A DNA stretch of 64,000 nucleotides from Inia geoffrensis. Taxonomy: Eukaryota > Chordata > Mammalia > Artiodactyla > Iniidae. The stretch is taken from assembly GCA_036417435.1 (NCBI GenBank), contig CM070904.1:133734695-133798694 (forward strand). The letters run 5' to 3'. Shown in pieces: positions 57,391 through 64,000 of the stretch; position 1 is the stretch's first letter; each line of letters opens with the position of its first letter. The notes under the pieces were generated by a model. That model was not told the origin of the DNA. It ran no database searches and worked only from the letters and a program-made list of their open reading frames with translations. Position numbers and translations under genes: made by a program.

Positions 57391-60300
57391 CTGAGGTCAT
57401 CCTGGTGAGTCACAGTCTTTGAAGGTGGCTCTAAGCCCCGATACTGCACTGGCACACGGTATGTTTTGCTGGACAATTTTGGCCATGGGAGGAGGTGGTT
57501 TTAAAGGCTTCCCCTTGGCCTTTCCTACCATTGTGGCTCTTACTCCTGCTAAGTATAGCCATCCATCCTGATATACCTCAAACAGCAAGGAAATGACCAC
57601 AGGGTGGGCCTGGACACTTTGTACCCATTACAAATCAGATTGGACCAAGATAGTGTCTTCTGCAACCTCCCCTGACTCATGGCAGGGGGTGCGGGGGGGG
57701 TGGGCATCATGGCATTGTTTTGTCTCCTTGTATGAGTGTCAACTCTGGTCCTGAGTCCCACAGCCTTCAGAGAAACTCGCATGTCCTCTCCGTGGCCACA
57801 GGTCTTTGTGGAGGAGGTTCAGGGAAGTGGCTGCTACATGGACTTGCTCAGGGTCTGCAGGCCCTTCTCAGGACCCCGGGGTGTGGGCTGTGGCTCAGAA
57901 TCTGAGGAGCAACGTCACTGAGAGGCAAAGAGAGTGAAGAGTAGAAAATGCCTGTCACCACCTGAGCCTGGAGCTGGAACGAGCCGGGGAGAGTCTCCTT
58001 GGGACCGCCCGGCCGTGCCGGGAAGCCTCGCCCTGCCGTCCCCTCCAGCGCCCGCACAGCCGTCTGCCTCGGCCCCTCTGTCTCTATGGGGCTCTGACCT
58101 GCAGGGTGGGGGCACGGCTGCAGAGGAACTGGGGCCCCTGCTTCCTGACCCTGGCCCTCGGGCACGGGGCCGTCCGCGCCTTCGCTCCATGGTCTGTGAC
58201 GCAGCGACTCTCACGTTCTTCCAGCTTCACCTTTCCCAAGAATCTCACAAGTGTCTTGAATTTGCCCAGGACACCTGGCGACACTCTGTGTACCCAAAGC
58301 GCCAAGGGGCTCTGAGCCTAGAGGAAGGCCCAGCTCCACGCCCGACGGGCCCCACTAGGTATCTGCTCCCGGCTCAGGGGTAGCCCTGTGTCCGGGGAGC
58401 ACTCCTCGCTTGGCTCCTGGAGCCCCCTCCCCCCGGCCAGGGACACTGAAGTGCCCGAGGCTGGCCGTCCACTCTCCCTCCTGTGTGGTCTCCTCTCCCT
58501 TGCCGTGCATGTCCATCATCGCCCTTTGCTGACACCCCCGCTCCTGCGGCCCCAGGACCAGGCCCATCTACCCTCAGACGTCTCAGGCACCTTGTACCCA
58601 GCAAGCTCAGCGTGCGTCTCCAGTCTGCCCCCAGAGGGTTCTCCCACCCCCCTGCTCCCATCTCGAGGTCACCCTGCTTCTGCCCAGTTAGTCCTGGATC
58701 TGCCCCCCCACCGCGTGCACACCTCCACCCATGGCCAGCCCTCCTCAGCCCCACGCCCCTCCTCCCCGGGCCGCCCAGCCACGGCCCTGGCCTCCAGAGC
58801 CTGCCCACCCAAGGGGAAGGACTCCGACCCCACCGCGCGCCTCTGGGTCACCCGTCTCTGTACTTCCATGCTCACAGGGCTCTCTTCCTACCCTGGCCTG
58901 ACAGCAGGCCCTGCCTGGCTGAGCCCTGACCCCTCCTGTGGCACACTGGTCCCCTGCCAGTTCCTTGCTGCCCCCCCGGGCTCCTCTGCACACGCTCCCC
59001 TCCACGCTCTGCCCCTGCCCGCTGCCCTCCCGCACTTTCTCGGACCTCAGCTCTGATCGGGACCCTGATGAGCCAGGCCACGTCCTTTCCCCTGCAGCCC
59101 CTGGACGGGTGGTAAGTGCCCCCAGCAGATGGTAAGTTCCGTGCGGCTGGGGCAGTGGGGGCCTCCTCAGTGTACGCCAGGGTGGGCACAGAGGCTGGCA
59201 CGCGGCAGGCACTTGGACAATGGGTGGAGACCCCAGGAAAGCTGGATGTGAGCCCCGCCTGGACCTGCCAGGACCCAGCCGGGAGAGTGGGGCGAGAGAC
59301 GAGAGAGACGGGGCCCAGGGCACAGGGGAAGCAAGCGCCCACCCCAGCCGGCCACGTAGCGTTAGACCACGGAGGAGCCACGTACCTCGGGCCACAGCCC
59401 TGGGACCCCAGTGGGGAGGAGCGGGGAGCGAGGGGAAGACCAGACGTGCCCAGCGTCGCGGGCGGATCTGAAGAGCTCTCCTTGGGCCTTGGCGGCACTG
59501 GGCGGGCTGGCCTGCGCGTGTCTGTGTTGCTTCCATCTCTCAGTGTAACTCAGGGCAGCACAGGAGCCTGTATTTCAGGGGTACCCAGAGGTGCTGGGAA
59601 AGGGGTCACGCGTTCCACCTGAACAGGCTTGTGAAATGATTCCTGTGAGCACAATGGCAGCGCCCGCGAGGGCTCGGCACAGGTGAGGGACAATCCAGGT
59701 GGTGAGGGGTTGGCCCCTGGAAGGACACAGGTGGCGGTCCCACCCTGGGTGCCCTCCAGAGCAGCCTCCCGGTTGGCCGGCATCAGACGGAGGAGAGGAC
59801 TCTGGCCTCGGCGTGGCCTCTCTCTGCCCTGTCCCCTCGGTTCCCGGCCCATTTGGGCCATCCCATGTTGCCCACTGTCCCCCATTACTGGACTTCAGAC
59901 TTGTGCACAGTGATGGCCCTGGGGCTGGAGCCCCTGGATTCCCAGTGATTTCCTGGGAAAGCATTTCCCCTGGGTTACAGGACGTGAGCCCTGGCAGCCA
60001 GGATCTGTCCCTGCTGCTGGCCCCCATGGCCCAGGGGCTGTCCTCCTGACCATCCAGCACTACCCTGCAGGCCTGCTACCTGCTAGGAGGGGCCTGGGGG
60101 TGGAGGGGAGGCAGGCTGCCCCTGGGGAGGCGGCCACCCAGCCTGCTGCCTTTTCTCACAGGGACCCAGCTCTCAGCGTGCACCCAGCTCTGAGGTAAAC
60201 ACGCAGGGAACCTCCAGGACTAGGTGTGGAAGGGGGTGGTGGGACCATCGACCCCAAGGTTGGTGGAGAAGCCTGGGGAGGCACTCGGGTCGGTTCCTGC

Positions 60301-60900
60301 GCAACATGCAAGATGCACGTGTGCTGTCGGGGGGCAGGGGGCGCAGGCAGGGGTTGTGAGGATCTGTCTGTCCAATGGGGGCTGCGGGGTGGGGGGGGAG
60401 CCGTGACGAGGTGAGCTGTCCAGGCATTTGTGAACACCCGGGCCACCCAAAGAGAAGCAGGCATGTGGCCGACCAGCACGGTCGCCGGGAATGTAACCCC
60501 CCGACCAAGTGGGGAGCAGACAGCTGAGCCATGAAGCTTTCCAAGCGGAGGGAAGGCTGGGGTGGCCACAGCCCAGGACGGGGCGGGCAGGGGTCTATGG
60601 GGAGAGCAGCGTCCCGAGGGCCTCAGCACAGGGCTGGGGAGGAGGGGGGTGAGAAAGGTGCCCAGGGCTGACGTTGTCTCAGGCCCAGGGAGCAGTCACA
60701 CGGTCATCTGACGTCACGCAGGGTGACCCAGCTCTGTCGCACAGGCCCAGTAAGTCAGCCCAGGGCCAGACCGGAGTCACCCCCGCCCTCCCCTAGAATG
60801 TGGCATCTATTGCACAGGCCGGACCGAGGAAGCTACTAGGGCTCATTGAAGCTGCCAGGTCTGGGAGAAGAATTTCATCCCCAGGTGCTGCAGACAGATT
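57391..60900. other. GC-rich intergenic sequence
   Basis: No gene recognised. In other mammals MAB21L4 follows AGXT on the opposite strand, but none of the minus-strand frames here resembles it. Confidence 0.45.
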
Positions 60901-60996
60901 TGAGTTGTTTTTGTTTTTCTTTTGACGAAAAAACATATAAAATTTACCATCTTAACAATTTTTAAGTGTAAATTCAGTGACGTTAAAAATATTCAC

Positions 60997-61203
60997 GGGC
61001 TTCCCTGGTGGCGCAGCGGTTGAGAGTCCGCCCGCCGATGCAGGGGACGCGGGTTCGTGCCCTGGTCCGGGAAGATCCCACATGCCGCAGAGCAGCTGGG
61101 CCCGTGAGCCGTGGCCGCTGAGCCTGCGCGTCCGGAGCCTGTGCTCCGCAACGGGAGGGGCCACAGCAGTGAGAGGCCCGCGTACCGCAAAAAAAATAAA
61201 AAA
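60997..61203 (+). mobile_element. CHR-type SINE, complete
   Basis: Head 'gggcttccctggtggcgcag', 3' end 'gaggcccgcgtaccgc' and a short A-rich tail. It is inserted in the antisense L1. Confidence 0.95.
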
Positions 61204-61792
61204 GTCACATCGTGACACCAAGATCACCATCCATCTCCAGAACTCCCCTTCTTCCCAAACTGACACTCGGTCCCCTTTAAACACTCCCTCCCCTTCCCCC
61301 TCCCCCAGCCCCTGGTAAACACCCTTCTACTTTCTGTCTCTATGAATTTGACTGCTTTAAGGACCGCATACGAGGGCGATCATAGAGCGTTTGTCTTTTT
61401 GTGGCTGGCTTATTTCACTTAGCACAGTGTCTTCAAGGTTCATGCATGCTGTAGCCTGTGTCAGTGCTTCACCCCTTCTGGCTGAGTAATGTTCCATTGT
61501 ATGCACAGACCACATTTGCTTATCCGTGCATCTATCAACAAACACTTGGCTGTTGTGAAGTACACTGCTAGGAACACGAGGGTACAAGTATCTCTCTGAG
61601 ACCCTGCTGTCAACTCTTTTGGGTTTATACCCAGAAGTGTAATTGCTGGATCACGTGGTAATTCTATGTTTAATTTTTTGAGGACGCACCGTACTATTTT
61701 CTGTCATGGCTGCACCATTTTTTATTCCCACCAACAGTGCACAAGGATTTTGATTTCTCCACATCCTTGCCAATACTTGTTATTTTCTGGGG

Positions 61793-61927
61793 CTTTTTGT
61801 TTGTTTGGTTGGTTGGTCCGTTGGTTTCTTTTTGGCCGCACTGCACGGCCTGTGGGATCTTAGCTCCCCGACCAGGGATCGAACCTGGGCCCTCGGAGTC
61901 CTAACCGCTGGACCACCAGGGAAGCCC
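61793..61927 (-). mobile_element. Short tRNA-derived SINE with target duplication
   Basis: Antisense element containing 'accagggatcgaacctgggc' and ending 'ccaccagggaagccc'. An exact 'ttttctgggg' flanks it (61783-61792 and 61928-61937). It belongs to a related cetartiodactyl SINE subfamily with a different body from the other copies. Confidence 0.88.
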
Positions 61928-62345
61928 TTTTCTGGGGTTTTTTGATAGTGGCCATCCTAATGGGTGTGAAGTGATATCTCATTGTGGTTTTGATTTGCAT
62001 TTCCATAACGATTAGTGATGTTGAGCATCTTTTCATGGACTTACTGGCATTTATATGTCTTCTTTAGAGAGATGCTGATTCAAGGCCTTTGCCCATTTTA
62101 AAATTGAGTTGTTTGGAGTTTGCTGTTGTTGAGTTGTAGGAGTTCTTTATATGTTCTGGACATTAATTCCGATATCAGATGTATGATTTGCAAATATTTT
62201 CTCCCATTCTGAGGGTTGCCTTTTCACTCTCTCAATAGCTTCTTTGATGCACAAAAGTTTTCAATTTATCCAGTTTATTATTTTTTTGTTTTGTTGTTGC
62301 CTGTGCTTTTGGTATCATACCCAAGAATCATTGCCAAATCCAAGG

Positions 62346-64000
62346 CCATGAAGACTCCCCTATGTCTCAGCTCTGAAGATGAGGACTTTCGTGGCAGGGT
62401 TTTAATGCCCCGATAGCCCCACACCTCCCAGGTACCCCAGGCAGAGGCACCCTCCCACCGGGTTGCTGTCTTCACTGTCTTGCAGAGCTTGGTGCTCCAC
62501 TGTACCCACCCCGTGAGAGCAGGTGCCAGGGGCAGGGCCCGTGCGTCACCCCCGCACCCCTTCCCCAGGACCGTCCCCCAGAGCCTGCCCACGGCAGCAG
62601 TCTTGGGCAACCCTTCCAATGGATGAATACAGGCTGGGTTCTGCTCCTGGTGGCCTCCCAGGACTTATCCCCTGTCTGGGATACGTCCTGAGACTTATCC
62701 CCCACCCCAAAACACCAGGGCTGATGCGCCCCCTCGTGGTCTCCGGGCAGTGGCCTGGATGCCGAGAGAGGCCCCCAGAGCTGGAGAGAGAGGGAAGGCG
62801 ATGAGATACCGCTCCCACAGCACACGTGCCCAGGGGCCCACTTGGGGTGACCCCAAGAGGCTGACCGGCAGTGTCCCTAACTGTGAGCCTCCCAACGGCA
62901 CCTCTGATCCCAGTACCACGTTACAGGGCCTCTGCTGCTATCTCATGGCCAGGCCTCAGGCGTGGACAGACGGCCGGGAGGCACAGACACACAGATGGCA
63001 ACCAGCAGCCTGGGGCCAGCGGGCAGTGGGACAGTCAGCCTTGTCACCCGTCAGCAGTTCTGGGCAGTGCCCGAGGCTGCGCCCCAGCCAGTGGGCAGAA
63101 CAGGGCTGCAGTTTGGTGCCACAGCAGAACTCTCAGGCTACCTCTGTCCAGCCCCTGCAGGGGACACACCCCAAAGAGGCGGTGGACCCGGGTCAGCTGA
63201 GCCACAGCGGCCAGTAGGAGCCCCTCTTCTCAGGAGCTGTCGCCGGCCGTCCCACCAAACTGGCCGCCAGGAGAGACGTCTGCTGGGGGCACGGGAGGCG
63301 AGGGGGCCCGAGGCACAGAGTCACAGAAGAGCATAGACAGGCACAAACGCCAGCCAGATCCCAGGGCCGATTATGGCGAGACCGGCGGCCCGGAGGCCAC
63401 GGGGCTGGGACAGAGGAGCCCACTCCTTCCCGGCCTCCCACCCTCTTCCCAGGATGCCCTACATGTGACCCGTCTTCCAAGGACACGTCAGGGTCCCCCG
63501 TCGTGTCCGCAGCAGGCCCGGCAGCATCCACCCCGGCTCTGTCTGTCAGGCCGTCCAAGGGCCGGAGTGGCCTGAGCATGGGGAAGTCCACGCTTTCCTG
63601 AGAGTTTCGAGGTCCCTTCCTCTTGGGGGGGGTCTGGCTCAGGGGTGGCAAATTCCGGTGGCCCTGGGGCCAGCAAGGGACAGAAAGAGCAGAGGCCAGC
63701 CTGGCCCTGTTTCAGCTTCCCCACTCCTCACCCAGCCCCCTGGGGCCCCCTGTCCACACGTGGGCCCGGCACAGCCGGGACTGCGGACTGTCCTGAGGGA
63801 GTTTATGGGTGACCTGTCACTGTAAACTCAGTAGGGGCTGAGGAGAACCCAGCGAGGTTCCTGCTTCAAGGAGGGAACGGTGACAAAACGCGGCGATGGC
63901 CCGATGGTGAGGGACCTTCCTGTGCACAGACGAGGGGTGGCCACGTGCTGGGCAGGGGCCGGTGGGTGAGGCCACAGCACGGCCCTCGCTGCCTGGGGGC
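62346..64000. other. GC-rich intergenic sequence
   Basis: No gene recognised to the window end. Open frames on both strands look compositional. Confidence 0.45.

Larger units (their letters stand above)
60905..62345 (-). mobile_element. L1 3' end, antisense, with two SINE insertions
   Basis: Complement of an L1 3' end: 'tatgaatttgactgctttaa' at 61343, 'attgctggatcacgtggtaa' at 61642, 'gtggttttgatttgcatttc' at 61984, 'gcaaatattttctcccattc' at 62191. Confidence 0.8.

Overview
This window is mammalian nuclear DNA, most likely from a cetacean. It carries several copies of the CHR-type tRNA-derived SINE of cetartiodactyls, which opens with 'gggcttccctggtgg'. These copies are near consensus, as expected where the family was recently active (whales and dolphins). 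Broken L1 elements, MIR/L2 remnants, MaLR LTRs and GT-AG introns complete the mammalian picture. I see no bacterial, phage or plasmid features.

The only protein-coding gene I can support is AGXT (alanine--glyoxylate/serine--pyruvate aminotransferase) on the + strand. It has eleven exons from 42307/42373 to 52378. Every junction is canonical, the exon lengths (165, 193, 65, 101, 71, 85, 96, 70, 96, 129 and 108 coding bases) match those I recall for human AGXT, and the frame is open for 392 codons. A second in-frame ATG lies 22 codons upstream and adds a mitochondrial-targeting-like leader, while the C terminus is NKL, an unconventional peroxisomal signal. The locus therefore appears able to encode both mitochondrial and peroxisomal enzyme, a point of interest in a carnivorous lineage.

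Layout: 1-5060 is an old L1 split by an MLT1-type LTR. 5060-10560 is unique GC-rich sequence with MIR remnants and a long TG-rich repeat. 10600-12200 is a strong CpG island, probably a promoter; by mammalian synteny it may be the 5' end of KIF1A on the minus strand. A perfect 12-bp inverted repeat lies at its edge. 13190-18220 is L1 with nested SINE/MIR. 19250-19570 is a second small CpG-rich segment with two RFX X-box palindromes. 22540-28290 is nested L1, LTR, L2 and SINE sequence. 29700-41800 is GC-rich intergenic DNA with a 60-bp minisatellite. 42100-52660 is AGXT. 53546-62345 is mostly antisense L1 with SINE insertions around a unique GC-rich segment, and 62346-64000 is GC-rich without a recognised gene.

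I found no undescribed system in the sense of a novel gene cluster. The observations most worth checking are the retained dual-targeting AGXT start, the intron-4 repeat made of splice-donor-like units, the paired X-boxes, the CpG-edge hairpin and the fused SINE pair.
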